The position numbers and the translations under genes are program-made. A model generated the notes under the pieces. It was not told where the DNA came from. It worked only from the letters and a program-made list of their open reading frames with translations, and made no database searches. A stretch of DNA of 64,000 nucleotides from Leptospira congkakensis (GTDB lineage Bacteria > Spirochaetota > Leptospiria > Leptospirales > Leptospiraceae): NCBI RefSeq assembly GCF_004770265.1, contig NZ_RQGQ01000017.1, positions 248,001-312,000 of the forward strand, read 5' to 3'. Below are positions 1-7,866 of this stretch, piece by piece (the first letter of the stretch is position 1; each line of letters starts with the position of its first letter).

Positions 1-430
1 AATGGATCACCTCCTCTGGTAATCCTCCCGTTGCTCTATAAAAATCCAAAGCATAATCATCCACCACATCTGCTTGGACAAACACTTCTTCAGCTCCCAT
101 TTTTTTACAATAACCATTAATCGCTTCGATAAGTGATTTGCCAATTCCTTGGCGTTGGTATTTGGTATGGACAGCTAGATCGAAAATATAAACTAAAGGT
201 TTTTCAGAATAATATTGACGAAGTGTATAAGTAGTCAATCCACCAATTACTTGATTTTCAAAGATAGAAACAAAAACAAAAAAATCATCCCTATCCAATA
301 AAGTTTGAAGATAATGGGAACTTGGCATTTGAAAGTTTTTCATTTCAAAGACATCTTCAAAGACTCGAATGAGTTCAATAAATTGATTTAATTCATTAGA
401 GGACAGTTTTTTAATTTCTATATTATCCAT
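1..430 (-). CDS. AAC(3)-I-like GNAT N-acetyltransferase (3' end cut by window edge)
   Basis: About 143 residues are visible from the ATG at 428-430; no stop is reached before base 1. The protein shows the GNAT acetyl-CoA loop QRQGIGKSL around residues 94-102, followed by EEVFVQADVVDD and GLPEEVIH near the cut end. This order and the spacing match AAC(3)-I aminoglycoside 3-N-acetyltransferases, which transfer acetyl from acetyl-CoA to the 3-amino group of gentamicin-type drugs. The C-terminus is probably only a few residues beyond the window. Whether it acts on aminoglycosides or on another amine is not shown. It is first in line after the orphan lipoprotein gene on the same strand. The GNAT fold is clear; the AAC(3)-I subfamily is likely from residual similarity. 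Confidence 0.8.
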   Translation of the reverse strand, partial: MDNIEIKKLSSNELNQFIELIRVFEDVFEMKNFQMPSSHYLQTLLDRDDFFVFVSIFENQVIGGLTTYTLRQYYSEKPLVYIFDLAVHTKYQRQGIGKSLIEAINGYCKKMGAEEVFVQADVVDDYALDFYRATGGLPEEVIH

Positions 431-512
431 ATTTGTTCTTTCTATTAAGAACTAGACTAACCGACGTGTCCAGTGCAGAAGCGCAGCGTTTACATTCTAT
501 TATATGAAGTGG

Positions 513-1025
513 CTAACGCTTTATACATTCAAGAATATATCCATATGTTGTTTTTTTTCTTAGAAAAAGTAAATCTTTTTTTAATCGAAAATAATCTTGT
601 GAAGCTGCTGGTTCATCTTCGATTGTATTTTTTCCACTTATCTTTGTTAGACATCCTTCATGAATTTCTACAGATTCTGAGCTTTTACGATCTATTACTT
701 CAAGATGTACGACATTTTTGTTTAAACTGAATATCAAATAGGTTCTATCCCAAATATGTAGATACGGATTAAAGTAATTTGCTTGTACATAACCGTTTTC
801 TTTGTCGAAATTTTTGTAGTTCGTAAATGTATTTTTTAGTTTATCTGAAATTGGTCCATCCGAGATATGAACGTATAACGAGTCGAATTGAAGATCCATT
901 GTAGACTTCAAGTCAAAGATTTGATTATCACTTTCGATTTTATTAACAATAGTATCTGTAAAAATGGGAATCTTGCAGTTAAGCAATAATGTGAAAAATA
1001 ATAAAACTAATGTAGTTCGTTTCAT
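513..1025 (-). CDS. Small lipoprotein of unknown function
   Basis: 170 residues. The N-terminus is a short basic start (MKRTT), a hydrophobic core and a lipobox-like LLLNC, so the mature protein would begin at Cys17 as a spirochaete lipoprotein. The rest is polar with alternating hydrophobic residues, consistent with a small beta-rich domain, but I do not recognise a family. It lies between the acetyltransferase and a broken gene on the same strand, in a block that looks acquired. The overlapping plus-strand frame is a shadow. Function unknown. Confidence 0.6.
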   Translation of the reverse strand: MKRTTLVLLFFTLLLNCKIPIFTDTIVNKIESDNQIFDLKSTMDLQFDSLYVHISDGPISDKLKNTFTNYKNFDKENGYVQANYFNPYLHIWDRTYLIFSLNKNVVHLEVIDRKSSESVEIHEGCLTKISGKNTIEDEPAASQDYFRLKKDLLFLRKKTTYGYILECIKR

Positions 1026-1083
1026 AAAAGGTTAAAAATAGATTTAGGATGTAAGATAAATTTATTCGCGAATTTGTTGTGGT

Positions 1084-1406
1084 TTATCGAATTGTATTTT
1101 CTTTTTCATTTAGAATTCTTCCGCAATTTATACATTTTTTCCCGTAGAGATTAAATAAAAAGTTTCTATCCTGTTCATTTTTCGCTATTCGAAAGGGATG
1201 ATCTCCGAAAGGACATTGTGCATTTAAGATCGATATGTGTAATCGATTAGAAAAAAGCTATAAACAAAGAAAAAAGGTATTACTAATGCGTTGGGAAATT
1301 CTATAAAATTTAAGAAACTATCGATTAATAATATGACCGGTGGGTATATTAAAGTTAAAAGTTTAAAGAAGAATATATTATTTTCTAAGTTAGATTTATC
1401 TTGCAT
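1084..1406 (-). pseudogene. Frameshifted small membrane protein with C-terminal zinc ribbon
   Basis: The first part (1224-1406) encodes 60 residues from ATG at 1406 with two hydrophobic segments, ending at TAA after the residues DYTYRS. A second open frame then continues on the same strand to a TAA at 1084-1086 and reads QCPFGDHPF then GKKCINCGRIL, a four-cysteine zinc-ribbon pattern. That second frame has no ATG of its own. Membrane hairpin followed by zinc ribbon makes sense as one protein, so I infer a single-base frameshift near 1225-1240. The total span, 323 bases, is not a multiple of three. A sequencing error could give the same picture. Confidence 0.5.
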
Positions 1407-1438
1407 GATGGGATGTTTTAGCCATTTCGTATAACATT

Positions 1439-1463
1439 CATATATACGTAATGCGTATATATG
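1439..1463. repeat. Perfect 10-bp inverted repeat between genes
   Basis: CATATATACG at 1439-1448 pairs perfectly with CGTATATATG at 1454-1463 around a 5-base loop. It sits between the DUF1801 gene and the frameshifted gene, both on the minus strand. There is no T-run after either arm, so it is not a classic intrinsic terminator. GTATAAC (1429-1435) and GTTAC (1469-1473) lie outside the arms as a weak outer repeat, an arrangement reminiscent of integron attC sites. That reading is tentative. Confidence 0.5.
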
Positions 1464-1479
1464 TTCCTGTTACTGGTGT

Positions 1480-1869
1480 TCACTTCAATCGTTCTAACAC
1501 ACCTTTTCGTTTCACAATATTTTTATAGTCCCACTGGATTTTTTTCGACTGGCCGAGCCAACGTTTTAAATCTTTTTTCTTGATTTGACTAACATCTGTA
1601 TATCGGACTTCTGCCGCTTTAAAACTTCCTTCAGGTTCCAGCCCCTCCTCATCAAAACTTTGGCCACTCCAAAATAAAAGACGAATACAAGTTTTTAATT
1701 TGCTATAACCCACAATAGGATTTCCATCCAAAAACCAAACTGGATGCGCATGCCAAATTTTCTTTTCTGCTTTCGCTAAGTTTAAATTGATTTCCTGATA
1801 CAAAAGATCACAAATTTCTTTATCAGTAGGCGATTGGGATTTATTATATGTTTCGATCTCTTTACTCAT
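1480..1869 (-). CDS. DUF1801 domain protein
   Basis: 129 residues. The core WHAHPVWFLDGNPIVGYSK around residues 39-57 and the following LLFWSGQSF match the DUF1801 family, small soluble proteins with a YdhG/CyaY-like fold. No catalytic residues are known for the family. The stop is followed (in the direction of transcription) by the hairpin at 1439-1463, then the frameshifted gene. DUF1801 proteins are common passengers in mobile gene cassettes, which fits the accessory look of this block, but I cannot show mobility here. Confidence 0.75.
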   Translation of the reverse strand: MSKEIETYNKSQSPTDKEICDLLYQEINLNLAKAEKKIWHAHPVWFLDGNPIVGYSKLKTCIRLLFWSGQSFDEEGLEPEGSFKAAEVRYTDVSQIKKKDLKRWLGQSKKIQWDYKNIVKRKGVLERLK

Positions 1870-1982
1870 TCAGATACTCTTACCTCTTTCGCTGATAAAA
1901 AAATTACACAAACGATTCATAAATCATTTCACAGAAGCGACTGGCGAACCAAACGCAATCGTTGATACAAAATAAGTAGCGA

Positions 1983-2017
1983 CCAAATCGTTTGGGATGA
2001 TTCCAAAAACGATTTGG
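1983..2017 (-). terminator. Hairpin after the YceI gene
   Basis: CCAAATCGTTT at 1983-1993 pairs perfectly with AAACGATTTGG at 2007-2017 (11-bp stem, 13-base loop), starting ten bases beyond the YceI stop codon. The T-run on the minus strand is weak, so it may be an inefficient terminator or an mRNA-stabilising 3' stem. Confidence 0.55.
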
Positions 2018-2026
2018 ATATAACTT

Positions 2027-2632
2027 TTATTTACAAACTTTCTTTATGGTTGATACAACCTTTACGTCAACAGTAGGCCAGAGTTTACTCAATCCATCAG
2101 AGCCTTTATGTAAATCATTACATTCTAAATTTAATTTACTAAGTCCCGATTTTAATCCTAGTGCCAAAACATCAACCGTTCCAGTCACTTCGACAACATC
2201 GTCTTTCCATACAAAATTAACAGGCACTGATGTTTTGGAATTTCCGAATCGTAAGTTTAGTTTTGCTGTTCCCGTTTCCCCTGTGCTAATATCAGAAAAG
2301 GATCCTGAAATTTTTTTGTTTCCTTTCACAGATCCAAAAAAGAATTTTTTGATTTTTCCATCTCTGTCTGGAACACCAGAATTAACAGTAGAAGAATCAA
2401 TTTCGAACTGAATAGAAGCGACAGCACCAAACTTTGATTTGTCTTTTTGTTTGCCAATAACTTTGATGGAATCAAACTTGCCTTTAACGCCTGTTTTCTC
2501 TGTAAATTTGAACGCTGTCCACTCTAATGAGGTTTGGGATGGATCATATTCATATGTGCAGTTTTCTTGTGCAATCAGTCCGGTGGAAAAACTGAGTGCG
2601 ATTAGTACCAAAGTGGAATAAAAAATTTTCAT
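2027..2632 (-). CDS. YceI-like periplasmic protein
   Basis: 201 residues with a cleavable signal peptide (cut probably after GLIAQ, residue 21-22). The mature start YEYDPSQTSLEWTAFKFTEKTGVKGKFDS is the typical opening strand pair of the YceI lipocalin-like beta-barrel, which binds isoprenoid-type lipids in characterised members. The protein carries Cys near both ends (ENC, LEC, KKVCK), which could form disulphides in the periplasm. It is divergent from the secretion operon at 2710, with about 77 bases for both promoters, and ends at a strong hairpin. Confidence 0.85.
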   Translation of the reverse strand: MKIFYSTLVLIALSFSTGLIAQENCTYEYDPSQTSLEWTAFKFTEKTGVKGKFDSIKVIGKQKDKSKFGAVASIQFEIDSSTVNSGVPDRDGKIKKFFFGSVKGNKKISGSFSDISTGETGTAKLNLRFGNSKTSVPVNFVWKDDVVEVTGTVDVLALGLKSGLSKLNLECNDLHKGSDGLSKLWPTVDVKVVSTIKKVCK

Positions 2633-2709
2633 AGGAACCTCTGGTTGAAAATAGAAAATCTAGAACAAAGTTTTGTCAAGTGTAGTCTAAGGTTCGAATC
2701 GCAATTCAC

Positions 2710-4938
2710 ATGTTAAAATTTTTACGTTTGTTGGTATTTCATTTTAAGAACCAACTCTTCAAGGCAAAGGAAGAAAGTTTTGATCCAAGACTTTCTTCCC
2801 ATGAAGATTTGGCAAAATCCGTTTTAGACTTTTTATCTGAGTCTTTGCACATCCATTCTGTCCCAAGCCAAATTATAGAAGGATTTCGCTCCCTAAGAAG
2901 TAAATATAGAATCCTTACCAATCTCAATTTTTACGATTTTCTTTTTGCGGCATCACACCAATACCAAATCCGCCTAAATCTTGTCCAAAAAACATTACAA
3001 GACATAAGATCTTACATCACCCAAGACTCACCATTTGTTTTTCAAATTCCGAGTGATGACCATAACTTATCTGAATTTTATGCAATCATCAGTTACCAAA
3101 CCTCTTCCTATTTAGTAAAACCTCTACATGGATTTGACAATGAAGGAGAATGGTATTCTGAAAAAGAATTAATGAAATTCATCGGAATCAAATCAAACAA
3201 AGATTCTGTGGATTGGATCATTGCCGAACCAACTTTTCCATTTTCAACAAACAAAGAAGTTTCTGGTTCCTACTCTGCTGTCAAAAATGCATTAAAACAA
3301 ATTTCACATTTGATCCGAATGGAATCCAAAGATGTTTGGATTGTTTTTATTTACGGAATTGGAATTGGAATTTTATCTTTAGTTGTTCCTGTTGCGACTT
3401 CCTCACTTGTTAATATTGTAGCCTTTGGAGTTTTAATCCAACCAGTCATCATATTGACATTGTTAGTTGTATTTTTCCTCGGATTTGCTGGAGCCATGCA
3501 AACCATCCAAATCTATGTTGTGGAAATTTTACAAAGACGTGTGTTTGTGAGAATTGCTACAGAGTTTGCGGTTAAATTTCCAAAAATTCGACAAGATGTC
3601 TTAGACAAACACCACAACCCTGAACTTGTGAATCGATTTTTTGATACAATGACCATTCAAAAATCCATCCATTCCTTGTTAGTGGATGGTCTATCTGTCG
3701 TTTTAACTACTGTGATTGGTTTTGTTTTAATTTCCTTTTATCATCCCATCTTTATCGTATTTTCTTTTCTGATTTTATTTATTGGTGGGTATTGGGTTAC
3801 CTATCGATTGGGAAAACCAGCCGCAGAAAACTATATCAAAATTTCAAAAGAAAAATACAAAGTAGCAGCATGGTTGGAAGAAATATCCAGGCACTCCGCA
3901 CTTTTCCATTCTACCTTTGGTTCCAATTTTGCTTTGGACAAAGCAGATTCCTTCATCAGAGATTATTTGTATGCTAGAAAAAAATACTTTTTTAACTATA
4001 TCCGACAAATCATTGGTCTAGTTGGAATCCAGGCTTTAGCAAGTGCCATTGTACTTGGATTAGGTGGTTATTTAGTCATCCATCGACAACTCACCATCGG
4101 ACAACTAGTAGCTGCCGAACTTGTCATTGCAAAAGTACTCAGTGATATATCCAAATTTGGTAAACAGTTGGACAGTTTTTATAGTTTGATTGCCGCTGTT
4201 GACAAAATCAATTCGGTATTCCATCTACCAACAATCCCAGTCAAAACAGTAGAATTTGAAATTCCGGAAGGGCCAATCCAAGTGCAACTTTCTGGAATCC
4301 ATTACTCGCTCACGAATGGCCACAAAATCTTTAACCGGTTTGATTTAAAAGTTACACCAGGTAAATCCATTGGAATATCATCTAACACCCCTTATGATGC
4401 TCATATTTTATTAGATCTGATCTGCGGGATGCGAACACCAACATCTGGAATTGTGGAATACAACCACCAAAATATTCATGAAGTTTCCAAAGAACAAATC
4501 CATTCTTTTACTTTTTTGATTCGTGGAAATGAAATCTTCGAAGGTACCATTTTGGAAAACATTCGAGTAGGTAGAGAAGAAATATCCTTAATCGAAATCA
4601 GACAACTTTTAGAAGAATTAGGTATTTGGGAAACCATCCAATCCCTACCGAATGGAATCCACACGCCACTTTTAACATTTGGTCATCCATTTGATAACAT
4701 TCAAACAACTATTATTTCCTTAGCCAGAGCCATCATTGGGAAACCGAAACTTTTGTTAATCGATGAAAATTTAGATATTTTACCTCCCCATCTACTCGCT
4801 GCTTGTCTCAAAGTATTGTTGCAGAAAAATAAAAACTGGACTCTATTAATTGTTTCCAAATCATCAAATGTTCTATCCCAAATGGACCAAGTATTACGTT
4901 TAGAAAACGACTCCCATTCCTTAAAGGTAAATTCTTAA
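2710..4938 (+). CDS. Type I secretion-type ABC protein with degenerate ATPase domain
   Basis: 742 residues. Residues about 1-190 may be a C39-peptidase-like domain without an obvious catalytic Cys. Residues about 207-500 form the six-helix exporter membrane domain. The nucleotide-binding domain (about 515-742) lacks a Walker A: the loop after PGKSIGI reads SSNTPYDAH instead of GxxGxGKS/T. The Q-loop Gln is not evident, the LSGGQ signature is replaced by FGHPFDNIQ, and the H-loop position reads SKSSN. Only Walker B (LLLIDEN, about residue 683) is intact. The protein is therefore probably a poor ATPase on its own. It is followed by HlyD and TolC genes, so the role is export across both membranes, perhaps paired with another ABC subunit. 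No stop or frameshift breaks the gene. Confidence 0.8.
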   Translation: MLKFLRLLVFHFKNQLFKAKEESFDPRLSSHEDLAKSVLDFLSESLHIHSVPSQIIEGFRSLRSKYRILTNLNFYDFLFAASHQYQIRLNLVQKTLQDIRSYITQDSPFVFQIPSDDHNLSEFYAIISYQTSSYLVKPLHGFDNEGEWYSEKELMKFIGIKSNKDSVDWIIAEPTFPFSTNKEVSGSYSAVKNALKQISHLIRMESKDVWIVFIYGIGIGILSLVVPVATSSLVNIVAFGVLIQPVIILTLLVVFFLGFAGAMQTIQIYVVEILQRRVFVRIATEFAVKFPKIRQDVLDKHHNPELVNRFFDTMTIQKSIHSLLVDGLSVVLTTVIGFVLISFYHPIFIVFSFLILFIGGYWVTYRLGKPAAENYIKISKEKYKVAAWLEEISRHSALFHSTFGSNFALDKADSFIRDYLYARKKYFFNYIRQIIGLVGIQALASAIVLGLGGYLVIHRQLTIGQLVAAELVIAKVLSDISKFGKQLDSFYSLIAAVDKINSVFHLPTIPVKTVEFEIPEGPIQVQLSGIHYSLTNGHKIFNRFDLKVTPGKSIGISSNTPYDAHILLDLICGMRTPTSGIVEYNHQNIHEVSKEQIHSFTFLIRGNEIFEGTILENIRVGREEISLIEIRQLLEELGIWETIQSLPNGIHTPLLTFGHPFDNIQTTIISLARAIIGKPKLLLIDENLDILPPHLLAACLKVLLQKNKNWTLLIVSKSSNVLSQMDQVLRLENDSHSLKVNS

Positions 4939-4947
4939 GGTTGGATT

Positions 4948-6297
4948 ATGAAAACTGATATGTCACAAAAATGGAAACTCCATAAAAATTTACCTTCTTA
5001 TCGGTTGGTTCAAACAGCTTTGCCTGCACAAAGTCTTGCTTACCTTCTCACCATCATTTTCTTTTTGAGTGTTCTTATCCTATTGTACGTACCATGGCAA
5101 CAAACTACGATGGGATTTGGAAGGGTCGTTGCTTATGCTCCCCTTGATAGACAACAAGTCATCGAATCTCCTGTCAGTGGACGTGTTGTGAAATGGCATG
5201 TGCATGAAGGAACACGGGTCAAAAAGGGAGATCCTATCATAGATATCTCTGACAATGATCCAAACTTTATTAATAGGATTCGTGAAGAAAAAAATGCACT
5301 TTTACAACGATTAGAAGCTGCAAGATCCAGGGAAGATAACATTCGTTCGCGGATCATTAGTTTACGTTCTTCTCGAGGTAGCGCTGTGGATGCGGCAGAC
5401 TCAAGAAGGATGATGGCAAAAGATCGTGTACGTGCCAGCGAACAAGCAGTAGATGCTGCAAAAGCTGCTTTAAAAACTGCCAACCTGAACTTAGATCGCC
5501 AAAAACAATTATGGGAAAAAGGTCTTACTTCCAAAAGAACCTTGGAACTTGCCGAACTTGATCATACCAATGCAGAAACAGGACTTGATCGAGCCAAAGC
5601 CACATACGATGCAGCCATCAAAGAAGAAAGAGCATTGTACAGCGATACCGGAAAAGTAGCACAAGATGCAGAGGCATCAATCAATGATGCAAGGGCTTCC
5701 TTAGCATCGGCTCAATCAGAAGTAGCCCGTGTATTGGAAGACCTTCCCAAACTCGAAGCGCGGTTATCAAGGCAAGAAACTCAAGAAATATTTGCACCTA
5801 GAGATGGAACCATCATGCGAATTTTGGTGAACCCTGACACCCAACAAGTGAAAGAGGGAGACGGTGTGGCCATTCTTGTTCCCGATGCAGAAGACAAGGC
5901 CATTGAACTTTTTATTTCCGGCAACGATATTCCGTTAGTTGGTGAGGGTAGGAAAGTTCGCCTACAATTCCAAGGATACCCCGTTTTACAAATCAGCGGT
6001 TGGCCGGAAACTGCCGTAGGAACTTTTGGTGGAATTGTCAAACTTGTTGACATCACAGACAATGGTTCTGGAAATTTCAGAGTCCTTGTCATTCCCGATA
6101 GAGAGGATAGACAATGGCCATCTAGTCGTTATCTCAGACAAGGTGTGCGTGCCAAAGGTTGGATTTTTCTCAATCGCGTGAGTGTTGGGTATGAACTATG
6201 GAGAAGGTTTAATGACTTTCCACCAAACTTACCAATGGATGATCCAGAAATGAAATCATTGTTAGATGATACAGGAAGTGGGGATAAGGTCAAATGA
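4948..6297 (+). CDS. HlyD-family periplasmic adaptor
   Basis: 449 residues. A short cytoplasmic start is followed by one membrane helix (about residues 30-50, LAYLLTIIFFLSVLILLYV). A split biotinyl-lipoyl domain follows (ESPVSGRVVKWHVHEGTRVKKGDPI, then FAPRDGTIMRI) around a long coiled coil of about residues 110-265 rich in Ala, Arg and Glu. This is the membrane-fusion protein that links an inner-membrane exporter to the outer-membrane channel. It starts 9 bases after the ABC gene and overlaps the TolC gene by four bases, so the three are co-translated. ATG at 4960 (MSQK) is an alternative start. Confidence 0.9.
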   Translation: MKTDMSQKWKLHKNLPSYRLVQTALPAQSLAYLLTIIFFLSVLILLYVPWQQTTMGFGRVVAYAPLDRQQVIESPVSGRVVKWHVHEGTRVKKGDPIIDISDNDPNFINRIREEKNALLQRLEAARSREDNIRSRIISLRSSRGSAVDAADSRRMMAKDRVRASEQAVDAAKAALKTANLNLDRQKQLWEKGLTSKRTLELAELDHTNAETGLDRAKATYDAAIKEERALYSDTGKVAQDAEASINDARASLASAQSEVARVLEDLPKLEARLSRQETQEIFAPRDGTIMRILVNPDTQQVKEGDGVAILVPDAEDKAIELFISGNDIPLVGEGRKVRLQFQGYPVLQISGWPETAVGTFGGIVKLVDITDNGSGNFRVLVIPDREDRQWPSSRYLRQGVRAKGWIFLNRVSVGYELWRRFNDFPPNLPMDDPEMKSLLDDTGSGDKVK

Positions 6298-7790
6298 TTA
6301 GAAGATTCAAACAATCTCTATTTGCCTTCCTTTGTCCATTTGGAATGTTTTTTGCCTTTGTCATTGAAGCTGATCCAACACGTGATCCCTTTGAATCCTT
6401 ACATGGACCAAACATTTACTCTCAGGATTATATCAACCAACAACCAGGGGTTCTCACTTTAGCTGAACTTTTAAAGTCCGTAGAAAAATCTTATCCTTTA
6501 GTCCTTGCGGCAGAAAAACTTTTAACGGAAGCCGAGTACAACTATCTCGCAGCAGAGGGTGCTTTTGACTTACAGTTTAAGTCAATGGGAACCACAAAAC
6601 CAATGGGTTATTATACAAACAATGCAGCCGATGCCGTATTTGAAAAACCAACTCCACTGGGTGGAACTTCCTTTTTTGCTGGTTATCGAATTGGACGCGG
6701 AACTTTTCCCGTTTATGATGGAAGAAGAGAAACTAACGATCATGGAGAAGTTCGGGCGGGTGCTATCTTTCCCCTGATGCGCAATCGAGAGATTGATAAA
6801 AACAGAGCCGATATCAAAAAAGCAGACCTTGATCGAAGATTAGCAGAACTTTCCATTCAAAAATTAAAAATCGAAGTCACTAAAGAAGCAACAAGACGTT
6901 ATTGGAAGTGGGTCGCCAGTGGCCAAGAATATTTAGTCAACAAAGACTTGTTAGCAATGGCGAAAAACAGACAAGATCAAATTACACAACGTATTAAGTT
7001 AGGTGATATTCCGAAAATGGAAGGAACGGAAAATGACCGCGCCATTTTACAAAGAGAATCTCAATTTGTTTCTGCAGAACGAGAGATGCAAAAAGCTGCT
7101 ATCGATTTATCTTTATTTCTACGTGCACCCGATGGAAATTTAATCCTTCCTACAACGAGCAGATTGCCCATTGGTTTTCCAAAACCCATTGATTATAAAA
7201 AAATGGAATTGGAAAAAAGTATCAAACTTGCTTGGAAGTTTAGACCAGAACTACAAGACTTCGAATTTAAAAGAGACAAAGTCCGCGTTGACCAAGACAT
7301 GGGATACAATTCATTAAAACCACAAGTGGATTTGGTAGTTGCAGGTTCCCAAGACTTTGGGCCAGGTTCTGTCACAAAAGCCAAACCGGAACTAGAAGCC
7401 TCTCTCATTCTCAACATTCCCATCCAAACCAAAAGGCCGAGGGGACTTATTGGTGCCGCGGAAGCAAAGATTGCCCAACTCGACCAAGAATTACAATTCT
7501 CAAAAGACAAAATCAAAACCGAAGTGCAGGATTCCATTTCCGAGGTGATTGCTTCAGCAAAACGCGTAACAGTGACTCAAAATGAAGTGGAATTAGCTAG
7601 GAAGTTAGAAGAGATGGAAAGAGAACGTTTTGCACTCGGTGACTCTACTCTTCTATTTGTAAATATTAGAGAACAAACAAGTGCCGAAGCTGCTGTTCGA
7701 GAAATTAAGGCTTTGTACGATCACCATGTAGCCATCGCCCATTTCCAAGCTTCCACAGCTTCAATCTTACAAATTTCTCCATTTCCTTAA
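6294..7790 (+). CDS. TolC-family outer-membrane channel
   Basis: 498 residues with an N-terminal signal sequence (about 1-26). The rest is largely helical with paired long helices containing repeated Ala/Glu/Lys/Gln, as in outer-membrane efflux proteins (OEP domains near 70-280 and 310-490). It would form the trimeric outer-membrane duct of the secretion system encoded with the two genes upstream. The ATGA overlap with the adaptor gene indicates translational coupling. No substrate gene with RTX repeats is visible nearby, so what it exports is unknown. Confidence 0.88.
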   Translation: MIRRFKQSLFAFLCPFGMFFAFVIEADPTRDPFESLHGPNIYSQDYINQQPGVLTLAELLKSVEKSYPLVLAAEKLLTEAEYNYLAAEGAFDLQFKSMGTTKPMGYYTNNAADAVFEKPTPLGGTSFFAGYRIGRGTFPVYDGRRETNDHGEVRAGAIFPLMRNREIDKNRADIKKADLDRRLAELSIQKLKIEVTKEATRRYWKWVASGQEYLVNKDLLAMAKNRQDQITQRIKLGDIPKMEGTENDRAILQRESQFVSAEREMQKAAIDLSLFLRAPDGNLILPTTSRLPIGFPKPIDYKKMELEKSIKLAWKFRPELQDFEFKRDKVRVDQDMGYNSLKPQVDLVVAGSQDFGPGSVTKAKPELEASLILNIPIQTKRPRGLIGAAEAKIAQLDQELQFSKDKIKTEVQDSISEVIASAKRVTVTQNEVELARKLEEMERERFALGDSTLLFVNIREQTSAEAAVREIKALYDHHVAIAHFQASTASILQISPFP

Positions 7791-7844
7791 TCTGATTTAT
7801 TGTTCAGAAAAAAAACGACTTTCACTACTTCTGGAATTTCTAAA

Positions 7845-7860
7845 CTTCTTCCTAAAGAAG
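7845..7860 (+). promoter_or_regulatory. Hairpin covering the ribosome binding site of the antiporter gene
   Basis: CTTCTT at 7845-7850 pairs with AAGAAG at 7855-7860 around a four-base loop. The right arm plus the next G (AGAAGG) is the ribosome binding site for the ATG at 7867. Folding would hide the site. The hairpin is short, so the effect may be small. Confidence 0.35.
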
Positions 7861-7866
7861 GTTTCT

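Noticed and set aside
448..520. attC site between the acetyltransferase and lipoprotein genes
   Set aside because: GTTAGTC and GCGTT/AACGC elements are present but do not form a consistent folded attC structure.
473..730. Plus-strand frame of 85 residues overlapping the orphan lipoprotein gene
   Set aside because: It is antisense to a frame with a good lipoprotein signal and has no domain or signal of its own.
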